Origin: Kingdonia uniflora
Taxonomy: Eukaryota; Streptophyta; Magnoliopsida; Ranunculales; Circaeasteraceae
Length of the DNA: 64,000 bases
Assembly: GCA_014058105.1 (NCBI GenBank)
Contig: JACGCM010000715.1
Coordinates: 2,418,001 to 2,482,000 of the forward strand
Direction: 5' to 3'
Shown piece by piece: positions 20,213-30,292 of the stretch. Position 1 is the first letter of the stretch; each line of letters begins with the position of its first letter. The notes under the pieces are model-generated. The model ran no database searches. It was given only the letters and a program-made list of their open reading frames with translations, and was not told the DNA's origin. Position numbers and translations under genes: made by a program.

Positions 20213-20449
20213 GCCGATCGTCCTTACACGCAAAGGAAGAGAAAGGAAAAATGCCTGGTTTGGTCACCAAACTAAGATTTTAGAGTAGGTACCAAAAAAG
20301 GACACAATCATCATTCTTGTAAGCTTCTGCCAATCCCATCTAAGAGCAATACACGTCTGACAATGGCACCATCTTTTACGATGAGTACTGAGCCACCTGT
20401 GATCCCGGATGAAGATGTTATAATTAGTTTGCGCTGAATATTTTGGATA

Positions 20450-20910
20450 CTCTATTTATCATTTGAACAGATATGATGAACTGCTATTTTAGGAATTTTA
20501 AGTTTATTTATTATTTGTTTGCTGATCTTCTATCATCAATTTTGTTCAAAGATAATTTATCATGTAACTGTCATTTGTTCATAAATAATTTATCATTTGT
20601 TTGTCGCCCACATAACATTATTACGTTCCACTGAACTATTATTTATTCAAAGAGAATTTATCATTTGAATATGCATTCTCGGTTTTACTGCATACATATC
20701 ATTTGTTTCCACTGTACTGTCATTTGTTCACATCTAACTGTCATTTATTTATTGAGAATTTATCATTTGTCTGTTGATATTTTATCATCAATTTTGTTAA
20801 GTTCATCAGTTAACTATCATTGTTCATAGAATTTGTTTATTTCCATCATATCATTATTTTATTCAAAGAAACTGTCATTTGTTTGTTTCCCTCATATCAT
20901 ACAAAAATTA
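20450..20910 (+). repeat. TTTATCATTTGT repeat cluster 3' of transposase
   Basis: More than ten copies of the same word (TTTATCATTTGTTTG, ACTGTCATTTGTTCA and variants), all on the plus strand, directly downstream of the transposase gene. Confidence 0.88.
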
Positions 20911-21012
20911 TTATTGGTAACAATAAAAAAACGAAACAAAACAAATAAAATGTTCATACAAAGGAAACAAACGATAACAAATTACAACAAAAAAACTAAA
21001 AACTGAGATATT

Positions 21013-21375
21013 TCACAACTCCTCACTTGAGGAATCATAATCACGTTCCATAGCCTTGATCTGCTGCTCGAGACAACTAATCTTACATGCCGACTCCTCT
21101 TACAGTTTCTTGTGCTCATTTCGGTCCAACTTTAGGGCGTAGACCTAATCTTATAAGAAGTGGATATGGAATTTGAACTCTTTAGAACACTATTTTTTCT
21201 TTTCTATAAATTTATCCAGTTCTTCCTTCATTTCATCGAACTCTCCTAATTTCTCCTTGAATTGTTCGTAATGCTCTTTCAGAAGTTGTACCTTCTCACT
21301 AGAGCAATCTTTCTCCATTAGAAAAATTCTATTCAATTTAAAGAGACATTCGTCACCCTGTTCTTCCTAAATCCC
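21013..21375 (-). pseudogene. Degenerate coiled-coil reading frame in MULE B
   Basis: The minus strand reads EKVQLLKEHYEQFKEKLGEF, then KEELDKFIEKKK, and ends MERDYDSSSEEL before a stop. Heptad-like charge spacing suggests a coiled coil. Several in-frame stops interrupt it. I do not recognise the family. It may be the last exon of the minus-strand accessory gene or a separate small gene. Confidence 0.45.
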
Positions 21376-22464
21376 TACCGCCTGAAACCAATCGAATAAA
21401 ATGCTCGATAAAACACGGCTAAATTAGTGGATTACGATATTTCTTGAGAAGTTAAAAAGAGTTTAAGGTTTAGGGTTTTAATAATTGAGAATAGTTGAAA
21501 AGAGTTTAGGGTTTTATGTACTGGGGAGAATTGAATGACTTGAGATAACTTTTTTGCATTGGGAAAAGACTTTGAATCACGCGTGATATGGTTTAGGGTC
21601 TAAGGTGGCAGGCAGCATGTGGATGTTTTGGATAACTTGTTGTACATGTAATTCACACTTTGACTTGCTACATCGACTGTAAAAGAAAGAGTATGTCAGA
21701 ATAAAAATAGATTCTTTGTCATTGGTTCCTAAATAAAGTGTCATTGTAATGCTGTGAATTATCACCACCATACAAATAATGTCATTATCCCTTAAGGATT
21801 TGTTATTGGTATATACATAGAGTGTAATTGTAATGCAGTAAATTGTCACTTGACAAATAATATCATTCTCTAAAGGATTTATCTTTCCAACTCTATCATT
21901 TTGTGTGTTCATTACATAACTTGCACACTTGCTTCCAGTTCTCAAACATTACATACTTCCCTAGCAATGATGTATTCCCTTATTTGCTAGTGTAGTAAAA
22001 ATTGTGATCTTTCTCTCCCGCGCCCAAGCCTCAACCTCAACCGCTGGTTTTGTTAATGCCTATGAAAATTTGGTAGGTGTAGTTTTTGGGTGTGGGTAGA
22101 TGAGGTGAAAAAGTACAATTGTGATCTCATTTGTAGAGTCTCTAAACCACCTGGTAGGAGATTCTACCATTGCCCATAATATCATTATCAATTCAAAATT
22201 TGGTTTCAAGAAACGTCTACTCCCGATGATTCTAGGAGGCCACAATCAACAACGGTGGAAGAAATCACAAATTCTGGTCAAGGGAGAAATCAGATCCTAG
22301 AAACTATTACAAATAAAACTTACACTCAACTAAGGATCTCCGAGGTCAGAACGGAGATGTTGTAAGATTTTATGTTGAAGTTAAAATCTCTAGATATTAA
22401 CAAGTAGTCAAATATGTAGGAGTGAAGTGTAATATTCATTATCTTAAGTGACGTTTATTTATGA

Positions 22465-23481
22465 CTATAGCATTATAAACTCTTTAGGAACAAATGATAA
22501 AAAATATACGTACAAATGGCAAATAATGATAATCGAACTACAAATTATACTGAGTAGCAACATTGCAGAAGATAGGCAAATTAATGGTTCAAGACTGGAT
22601 AACCTCTTCTCAATTAGATCTAACCTCTCCTTTAGCGATTTAACTATTTCAACAATGTGATCAAGATTCAAATATATAGTTGTAAAACCAACAACCATCC
22701 TATTGCCAATGTCCTTGATAGTTGATTGAAGCTTCGTAAAGAAATCAAAAACCCTCCCTGAGAAGTCATCCTTCGAAGTTTGGCATTTTTCCCTTGCTGG
22801 CTGGTGGTTGTGAAGATGGCGTCGTCGTCCTGGATCCATTACGATTAATTCTAGAATTGAACTTCACATATATGGAGTACACATTATATATAAAGCAGAA
22901 ATAGAATAGCATGACATGTTAAACAATCTTTTAGAGTCAAAAAGACATGACAACATAGTAGGAAGTTGAAAGAAATGATTAATGATGAAAAATGACATAA
23001 AACTTGAGGAAAAATGATAAAAAATTGATAACAAATGACAAAAATTTCTTGACTGAATGACAAAATTGATGACAAATGACAAATAATAGATAACAAATGC
23101 CAAATATTGTATAAACAAATGATAAATACATTAAACTAGATTCAACTAAACAAATACTACATTCAGCAAAGTTTGACCTTCTTGGCTCTTGAAAGTTCAC
23201 CACTTTGGTTGCCATCACCACCATCATCCTCATTGCCACCATTACCATCAGAGTCACCATTTCCATCTGTTTCATCAGAATCCCCATCACCATCAGAGAT
23301 ACCGTCATCATCAGAGTCACCATCACCATCAGATTTAGTATCCTCACTCTTTTTTTCATCAGAGTTATCATAACTATTCTTCTATTTAACAGAGTCATCT
23401 ATGAGATAATCATAATCCCTTTCTTCTTCATCTTCAGAGGTTGTGTAATATTTTATTGCTCTTGGACTGTCATTATCCATT
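22465..23481 (-). pseudogene. Acidic and coiled-coil protein frames in MULE B
   Basis: Two adjoining pieces on the minus strand. The first begins MDNDSPRAIKYYTTSEDEEE, has an in-frame TAG, and then becomes a run of Asp, Ser and Gly (SDGDGDSDDDGISDGDGDSD), ending LSRAKKVKLC. The second reads DFFTKLQSTIKDIGNRMVVG and LDHIVEIVKSLKERLDLIEK, a likely coiled coil. GTCATTTG-type repeats fill the space between them in sense orientation, as in the introns of the other MULE genes. I do not recognise a function. Confidence 0.45.
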
Positions 23482-23965
23482 ATACAATATAGGCTTTTAT
23501 AAACTTATTTTAAGTTTTGAGGTTTAAAATCTACTTAATACTCTTAAACACTTGTGTTTCCCATAAACCATAGTTAAACAAAAGGAAATGAAATTAGGAG
23601 TAGCTGGGATATTGGGAGATCTAATATCTGTAAATTAATTTCATACATCATGCATTCTAATTGTATTATTCCCCCATGCCTAACATTTTCATACCTGCAC
23701 ATGTTTCACACAAATATTTCATAACTGCATGACATAAAATTGATAACAAATGACAAATATTTCATAACTGGAAGACATAAAATTGAAGAAAAATGACCAA
23801 AAATAGATAGCAAATTAATGATAAATATTTCATAACTGGATGACATAAAATTGAAGACAAATGACAAAAGACAGATAACAAATGATAAATATTTCATATA
23901 CAGAAGATTATAATGTACAAGAAACTGGATGTTAAAGTTTATAAATTAGCCTCCGGCTTAACTCT

Positions 23966-24421
23966 TTACCTTAATATGTTATTAGCAATAGTGTAACGAC
24001 ATTCATCACTGTTTATGGAAGTTGGAAATCTCATCCCCCTTACGATACTATCCAAAAAGACAAGTAGATTGATCCTGCAGTTATTAAAATTTGGCTGCAT
24101 TGGACACTCCCCAAAATAAGTTTTCCAACTAGAGTTTATACCATAAGATTTTACCTCTGCACCAGTAAGTGGCTTACGACCACCAAAACCATTCCATACC
24201 AACATTCTCGGGAGCACCATTGATAGATGATAATGGATAAACAGGTGTCCAGAAGATAACTTCTTCTTTTTATTTCCACTTTTCGCATCAACCAGTGAAT
24301 CGTAGATGCATATTTATTTTTTCCTAAAGAACACAATACAAATGACCCAATAGTTGCCATTTAGATTCCAAGGAAGGAGCATTAATTTGGAATCCTTTAC
24401 TTTGAAATCTCCTTGAACACT
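23966..24421 (-). pseudogene. Ulp1-like (C48) cysteine protease domain in MULE B
   Basis: Ulp1 proteases cut SUMO-type conjugates; related domains are carried by some plant MULEs. The exon probably opens after an acceptor TTCCAG. Blocks in order: MLLPWNLNGNYWVICIVFF (the His position of the triad is Tyr here), ICIYDSLVDAKSGNKKKK (catalytic Asp), CPMQPNFNNCRINLLVFL (Gln and catalytic Cys, with NCR where the family usually has DCG), then RYTIANNILR and stop. One frameshift lies between the first two blocks. The His replacement and the frameshift both argue against activity. Confidence 0.82.
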
Positions 24422-24790
24422 CTGGAAGGATGAATAAAAGATTCGAATAATACTCCTAGAAGAAGCTGGTCAAGGTAAGCATGCAATAGGTTCATGCTAG
24501 AAGCTCATGATATTAATCTCTTATTAAGCTCATTGCCAGTTAGTTTTTGCCTCTTCTTTAAGGTCTCCACCACTTCTAACTTTATTAAGACAAGCTATAA
24601 CAGATGAATTACTTGAGTGATAAGAAAATTATTTAAATGTGCATATTACATGAAAATGAGTAATAAGTTATGATATCAAATCTTATTACTCAACAGGAAT
24701 GAATGATGAAACTATATATTAAAAGTACATTTATACATTGGTCTGCTCAATAGTCATTTCTTTCATAATTTTCTCAGGGTCTGATTTTAT

Positions 24791-25803
24791 CTATGAAACT
24801 TCAATTCCAACATCCTCATCTGTGCCTTCAGCCACAAATACTTCTTTACTTTGTTCCTCAATTACTGCACCAGTTGTTTGGTCTCCACTCATCTGTAAAT
24901 AAACATACTACAAATGATAAGAGTGATACAATATATAGTAAAATAATTTGAAATAAATGATAAGTTACCATCAAACAAATGACAAATAATCAAAAACAAA
25001 TGATAAGTTTACCTCCTTAGCTTCATGAACATCAAAGACTACTACTTCAGTGTTTGCTTGGTCTGCAACCTCTTTAGTTTGTACAACAAATAGTAAAGAA
25101 GAAACAAATGATAAGTTACCATCAAACAAATGACTAATTATCAGAAATAAAATATAAGTACCCATCAAATAAATGATAAGTTACCATTAAAAAATGATAA
25201 ATAATCTAATGTTAGTTATGTACATCCTTAGCTTTAAAAACATCTTTCTGGACCATTACATCTTTTTTTACATCATAATACATCACTACAGTTGGTACTT
25301 CTGAATCTTGCATCTGTAAAATAGGATATCCATACTATAAATGGTAAAATAGGACATACATACTCCATCTGTAAGGACTGCATTCACAAATGTGATAGAT
25401 AGCTAAATCAAATATTAGATAAATACCTCTTGAGCTTCCTTTTCATCAACAACTTGAGGTTCCTCTTCTTGATAAGATTTAGCTTTATTATCATCAGCTT
25501 TCTCATCATTACCATCTTCCTCATCTTCATCATCTTTTTCTTTTTGAGGTTCCTCTTCTTTCACTGCACCCTTCTGCAACTTCACATACAACAAATAAAA
25601 ACAAATGAAAAAGTTCTGGGAATCCAAATGACAAAGACTTCTGAACAAATGACAAAGTTCTAGAAAAGAAATAATATGAAGTTGTAAACAAATGATACCT
25701 CTAGAAGCTCACTACCATATTCAACAGATATAGCTTTCATATTCACTTCCTTTACCTCTAAATCTTTTTCCACTTCCACTCCCTCTCCAGGGGCAAGTTT
25801 TAT
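24791..25803 (-). pseudogene. Short acidic exons of the MULE B Ulp1 gene
   Basis: Five short minus-strand exons are separated by introns full of CAAATGA-type repeats. From 5' to 3' they start IKLAPGEGVEVEKDLEVKEV (25699-25803), LQKGAVKEEEPQKEKDDEDE (25427-25573), MQDSEVPTVVMYYDVKKDVM (about 25233-25316), TEVVVFDVHEAKE (about 25014-25080) and MSGDQTTGAVIEEQSKEVFV (24791-24892). They are rich in Glu, Asp, Lys and Val and look like repeated copies of one linker exon. The last contains a stop (GIEVS then TAG), so reading through to the protease is doubtful. G3 inserted 11 bp upstream of the first acceptor. Confidence 0.6.
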
Positions 25804-25814
25804 CTGATAAGTAC

Positions 25815-26375
25815 TGTAATGGCCTAATTCTAGGATACAGACTTAGTCTTTATACCAAATGTATTTAAAGTGCTCAAGAATAACATACAATAAAAAATAA
25901 GGCTGTTTAGCATGGAAAACCGTTGAATTAAAAACCATGACCTCTCCTGAGGATTTTGAGAAAGTGATGATCTTATTGAGATTGCTAGTGTATTACAATG
26001 AACGATTTTAAAATATAAGATAATAGAGTATGAACTTTTTTATGGTGATTGTTCCGTATCTCATCTGCAGTTCTCCAGGTCCTCATATAGGTTCTCTAAT
26101 ATGACCGTTTGATGATCATAAAGTTCCTTAATGATGGACGTTACAAAGTGAGTATGAGATATTCTTTGACCAGGTTGTGTAACGTTCTGACCTTTGCTGT
26201 TGTACAATGATTTTATTACTGACTGTATGCTTCGCGCAGGTCGAACTGCTGGTGTATAAGTCGAAAGTGATGTCTCAAACTGGGGAAAGTTTGGTTACAT
26301 CTTTAACAGTGCTTCCTGTATGTTAATGAGATCGAGGGTGAGGTTTGAGTCCGAGATACGAAATAAGCTATTACA
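25815..26375 (-). repeat. G3 3' LTR (left)
   Basis: Matches the right LTR through blocks such as GATCTTATTGAGATTGCTAG and AATATGACCGTTTGATGA. In plus orientation it runs TGTAATGGCC to GCTATTACA. Confidence 0.9.
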
Positions 26376-26610
26376 AGATGACTCTTAACCAATAACACGA
26401 GTGCTTCTAGGGATGAGTGGTATTGGTTGTGAAATTCATTCTGTACATGTTTATGATTATGCCACGTGCTCTGTTGTTGAGGTTGAAAGTTCATCTGTAG
26501 TTTGAAGATGAAGCATGAGCTCGCGATGTAGAATAAGCCACTACAACCACCTCCTCTCAGCCAACAGTACGAGAATAATTAGAGGCGAATGGTGTTGGTT
26601 GAGAAGTGTC
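26376..26610 (-). repeat. Duplicated 3' end (polypurine tract plus LTR start) of G3
   Basis: About 180 bp inside the left LTR, the minus strand reads GAGAGGAGGTGGT directly before TGTAGTGGCTTATTC, which resembles the LTR start TGTAATAGCTTATTTC. About 60 bp upstream of each copy also match. The PPT-LTR junction is therefore present twice, and the inner copy has the better purine tract. Confidence 0.65.
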
Positions 26611-26858
26611 ATTAAATGTTGTAGTTATGCCAGAGGTTCATTTGCAATGTCAATTCATGAATCTCTGTTGGTGTCTATTGGGTTTCTTAGAACCAATGAC
26701 TGTAGTCAAATATTGTTGCATAGGCAATCCATTTAGTATTAGGAATTTGTAGAGTTTACTTTGAATACTGATATGTGTATAAAAGGTACTCTAAGTTGAG
26801 TTTTGAGGAGCAAACCCTTCTTCTCTGATTTTTTCCTCCTTTTTTTTGTGCGATGACA

Positions 26859-27122
26859 ATGGTGACGACTAGGACTTAGGCCTGGGAGTCTAGGATCCAG
26901 AAGAAGATGGAGGAATTGTGTATCAGGTATTTTGGTTATCAATGGCTGCATCTGCCTATTCCAATTCCTGTGTTTCCTACTTTTTATCGTATGTCTTATA
27001 AAGAAGTGATGGATGCAGAAGATGACTACTGCCAAATGGTACGTTTTCATTACTTCGTGACATCTGAGGTGGAACGTCGTAATGGCCTTTGTCTGCTGGC
27101 AAAGGAGTGTTATTACAACTGA
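26859..27122 (+). pseudogene. G3 antisense accessory gene: extra copy of first exon
   Basis: This frame opens MVTTRT, hits one stop, and continues RIQKKMEELCIRYFGYQWL to a stop 88 codons from the Met. It resembles the MVRTRS exon 1.1 kb downstream in starting word, spacing and the charged helix that follows, so it looks like a duplicated and decayed first exon. It is antisense to G3. No function is known to me. Confidence 0.55.
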
Positions 27123-27958
27123 AGATGATGCGGCAGACGTTCGGCCGAGGGAGTCTTATTGATATCCTGTTAATAAGTGGGTCTTGTTAAAGAAATGAGG
27201 CCTTCCGTCTGTCTCTAGCATGCGGGGAGGTGAGGAGGATGCAGAGGATGATTTTCTTCCATGGACCATAGTTCTTTGGCTATGAAGAAGATCTTTCATA
27301 TGTGAAAACTGTTTCTGACTTCCCTGCGTCTTGTTGCATAGGATCAAAGTTTGGGGTCTGCTTCTTCTGTGAACTGTTCGTGCCAGAAAAAGGATTTCGA
27401 GCTAATACTTGATTTAAATTGAAGTAATCTGTAAAATCTCTATTGTAAAGTATTTTGTAAGAGTAACTTTTATACTGAATAAAATATATGCTTTATGTTA
27501 TGATGATACTGTGTCTTCGAGCTTGGCTATTTTCCCTTTCTGCTTGTACCATAGGCATTGGTAATATAAATAAGTAGGTGTCAGGTGTATGAAGGAAAAA
27601 AATGGTAGTGAGAGGTGAGGGAAAATTTATAGAAGGTCAAGCTGTTGGTTTGAACTAGAAGTCTCATGTTTATGTAAGCTGCGTGACAGGGTTGAGATGG
27701 AGTTGTGTGTGTGACTGTTTGGCTAGCTATCCTCGTGGCTGTTGCCATGTACGCGTCTAAGGGGATATTTTGTGCTATGGTGGTAATGATTTTTCATGAT
27801 ATTATGCATATATATTATGCTGTTATTGAGATTTTTGCACCAATATTTTCTGAGGAAAATCTGGAGGGTGATTGATTTTGCGGAGATCTTCCTTTGTCTC
27901 TAAGTAGGGATTCCTTGCTGTTGTTACTTGTATTGTTCTGGAGTTACTGTGTTCGAGC

Positions 27959-28318
27959 ATGGTGAGGACTCGTTCTCAACGTACGCAACAGGCGGCGGAT
28001 GACAGATTTCTTATCAAGGTTGCGGAGCTCCGTGAACGTAATTTTCGTTACTTGCCATATGATACTGTTCTTTCGGAATGGCCATTAAATCTGGTTGGCT
28101 TGGACAATGAATGCAGGCATGTCGAACATGATCACTTTGTTTGGTGCAACATTTTTTGTAGGTTTCTGTTGGATCCCCATGTGCGAGAACTGATTGTTCG
28201 ACAACACGCATGCGATAAGATCGTGAAAGAGGATGTAAGGGCATCGAATGGGGAGTTAATTCTGTGCAGGCAACCTTACCATCAGGTTTGCTTCAGATGT
28301 AACTGGGGAGCTCGATGA
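27959..28318 (+). CDS. G3 antisense accessory gene: N-terminal exon
   Basis: An open frame of 119 codons, MVRTRSQRTQQAADDRFLIK and on through VAELRERNFRYLPYD, FVWCNIFCRFLLDPHVREL and VKEDVRASNGELI. The minus-strand frame at 63455-63808 in G4 is a clear relative (MVWTRSE, IKIAEVRERIFDLLDYD, LEDVRITGDELI). Both sit next to the 3' end of their retroelement and run against pol. The N-terminus is basic with a predicted helix. No catalytic motif is seen. Probably the first coding exon of a spliced antisense gene; the true 3' border is unknown. Confidence 0.65.
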   Translation: MVRTRSQRTQQAADDRFLIKVAELRERNFRYLPYDTVLSEWPLNLVGLDNECRHVEHDHFVWCNIFCRFLLDPHVRELIVRQHACDKIVKEDVRASNGELILCRQPYHQVCFRCNWGAR

Positions 28319-29349
28319 ACTCGAGGTCGTGAGATTTAAAAGTAATATGTTTTGTGGTAGTATTTTGTGGTGGGGTGTTGAATAAATGTAATATGAGAGA
28401 TCGTGAGAGAATAAAGTATGTGATGTTCTGATCTGATTGAATAAAGTATTATGTTATATTTATTGTGTTCAGATGCTGTGAATGACAGCTGTAGGATTTT
28501 AACAACTGTAGGGATATCTTTGAATTTTGAAAATTGAGCTATTTTAGGAAAGTTTATACGATCTTGGTAGAGTGTCAGTAAGATGATTGGTCATTTTGGT
28601 ACTGGGCTGAGAAAAGGTGTAGGGTTGGTAATGGTAGATAACATAGGTAAACGTGATGGTGGAAAACATTATCACATAAGTCATGATGATGTTGTAAAAT
28701 AAAAAGACGTGCCTGTAGCAACAGTGGAGATGACTGACACGTGTTAGAAGGAGTCGTCATTTCATAAACTGAGGGAGAGTATACAAACTCGTATCTCTCT
28801 CCCTCATAAATTGTCTACAATTTTAGAGAGAAAAAATAGTGGTATGCATATCATTACCATGGAGAGGAGGCATTTGAGTGCTGATTTCATTTTGAGAAAG
28901 ACATCTAGATCGAGTGATAGGAGGTTGTCGGGGAGACGATGGGAATACTCGTATTCGATGAGACCGCCAGGTAAAGCAGAGGATTGTTGTTTAACTAGTA
29001 CAGGTTGGTGATGATAAATTTTTGTCTGTTTAATTTTGTAAGTACTCTGTGCTATGTAGTAATATGTAGACGTTAGTAATCTGTGTAGTTGGTTTTAGAA
29101 ACTGGAGTTTTTAGGGAATTTTGAAAAAATAAAATTGAGAGAAAGTCTGTAATGTAGGATTTGCAGTATATGTTGCCTTAGAGAGAGAAAATGTGTTTGT
29201 TGGAGAAGAAGATGGAAATTTGAAATGATTTAATTTTGGCCATTTTGTTTTGGGATTTAGGGAAATAGGCGTGTTGACTGGGTAAAAGGTGTGTCTGTTT
29301 GTTTTGTTTGTAATGTAGTGATAATTATAAAATATGTCTCTATATCTGT
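28319..29349 (+). other. Probable first intron of the G3 antisense gene
   Basis: No coding similarity is seen over about 1 kb between the N-terminal exon and the next conserved domain. G4 has a shorter gap (about 300 bp) at the same place. Confidence 0.4.
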
Positions 29350-30099
29350 ATGTTCAGTATGCATTCTAAACCTAGTATTCCTGCTAGTAGGTTTTTAGTC
29401 TCATCTGATTCCGATAAAACGCCATCTTCGGGGAGGGGAAACGAGTATAGTGTATTGGAGGAAACTGTTAGTAGTGTGGAGGCGACGATAGAGGTGGTGG
29501 GACCCAGTAGATCTGAGGGCGTGAAAGAGAAGGAGGACGAAAGGGAGAAAGAGAGAGTCCTTGTCATATACCCAGAAGATGTGGATGTAGGGAGAAAGTA
29601 TTTGAGATATAGAAAGAAATGCCCAGGTGAGTGGGGTAGGTATGTAGAGGACCAAGGTCTCTGGTTCAGTGTCTGTGTCTTCGAAAAAGGTAGGGAAGCA
29701 ATGTATTATCAAGTTCCCTGTTTGGAAAAGTGGAAGAAGGATAAAGGTGTTAGTGAGGGGGTTAGTCTCTTGTATTATAATGGGCTTGGGTTATAAGGCC
29801 CAAGTGAGGGATTTTTATGTTTTTTGAATCAGGTCGTCTATGACCTTAGAATTCCGCTGACCTACTTTCAGAAGGGGGTTATGAATGCGTTACAGTGCCG
29901 CCCTGCCCAATTGAATGGGAATGTGTATGAGATGATAAGGGTATTTGAGGCGTTGAATGAAAAATGGAAGAAGGAAGGGACTACGAAGCAGTTCGCAACT
30001 GAACATGTTTTAAAGTTTTACAAGTTTAAGTATATGGAGGGTCGAAATAGTGGTTACCTGTATAGTGACTCGGCTTGGCCGATTTTATTATTATTTTAA
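29350..30099 (+). pseudogene. G3 antisense gene: domain resembling putative gypsy-type transposon family
   Basis: Two frames are separated by a stop-containing gap of about 25 bases. The first is a Ser/Glu-rich linker followed by LEKWKKDKGVSEGVSLLYYN. The second reads LRIPLTYFQKGVMNALQCRP, then AQLNGNVYEMIRVFEALNEK and EHVLKFYKFKYMEGRNSGYL. The P-L-x-x-F ... P-x-QL-x-x-N layout resembles the plant family annotated as putative gypsy type transposon (PF04195). The G4 antisense gene has the same domain (LPLSNLAKGIMNIIEACPA, LNGNMWEVINVCECLNKLW). Function is unknown. Confidence 0.6.
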
Positions 30100-30292
30100 G
30101 TCTGCGGGTAGACCATAGAGCGACCACCTTGTGTAGGTTGAGGGTAGCTATTTACAGGTTCTAGATGAACTAGCACTCGAGCTGAACCATATATATTTTA
30201 TTCCGAGTAAGTAATGTTGATCAACCTTTGAATAGTTGATAGCTATGTCCGCATGTTGTGTAACTGATATTTTGTTTCTTTTATTTGGCAGA

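Noticed and set aside
15410..20910. Regularly repeated words resembling a CRISPR array
   Set aside because: Spacing is irregular, the unit is a short degenerate AT-rich word, spacers are not of fixed length, and the DNA is plant nuclear.
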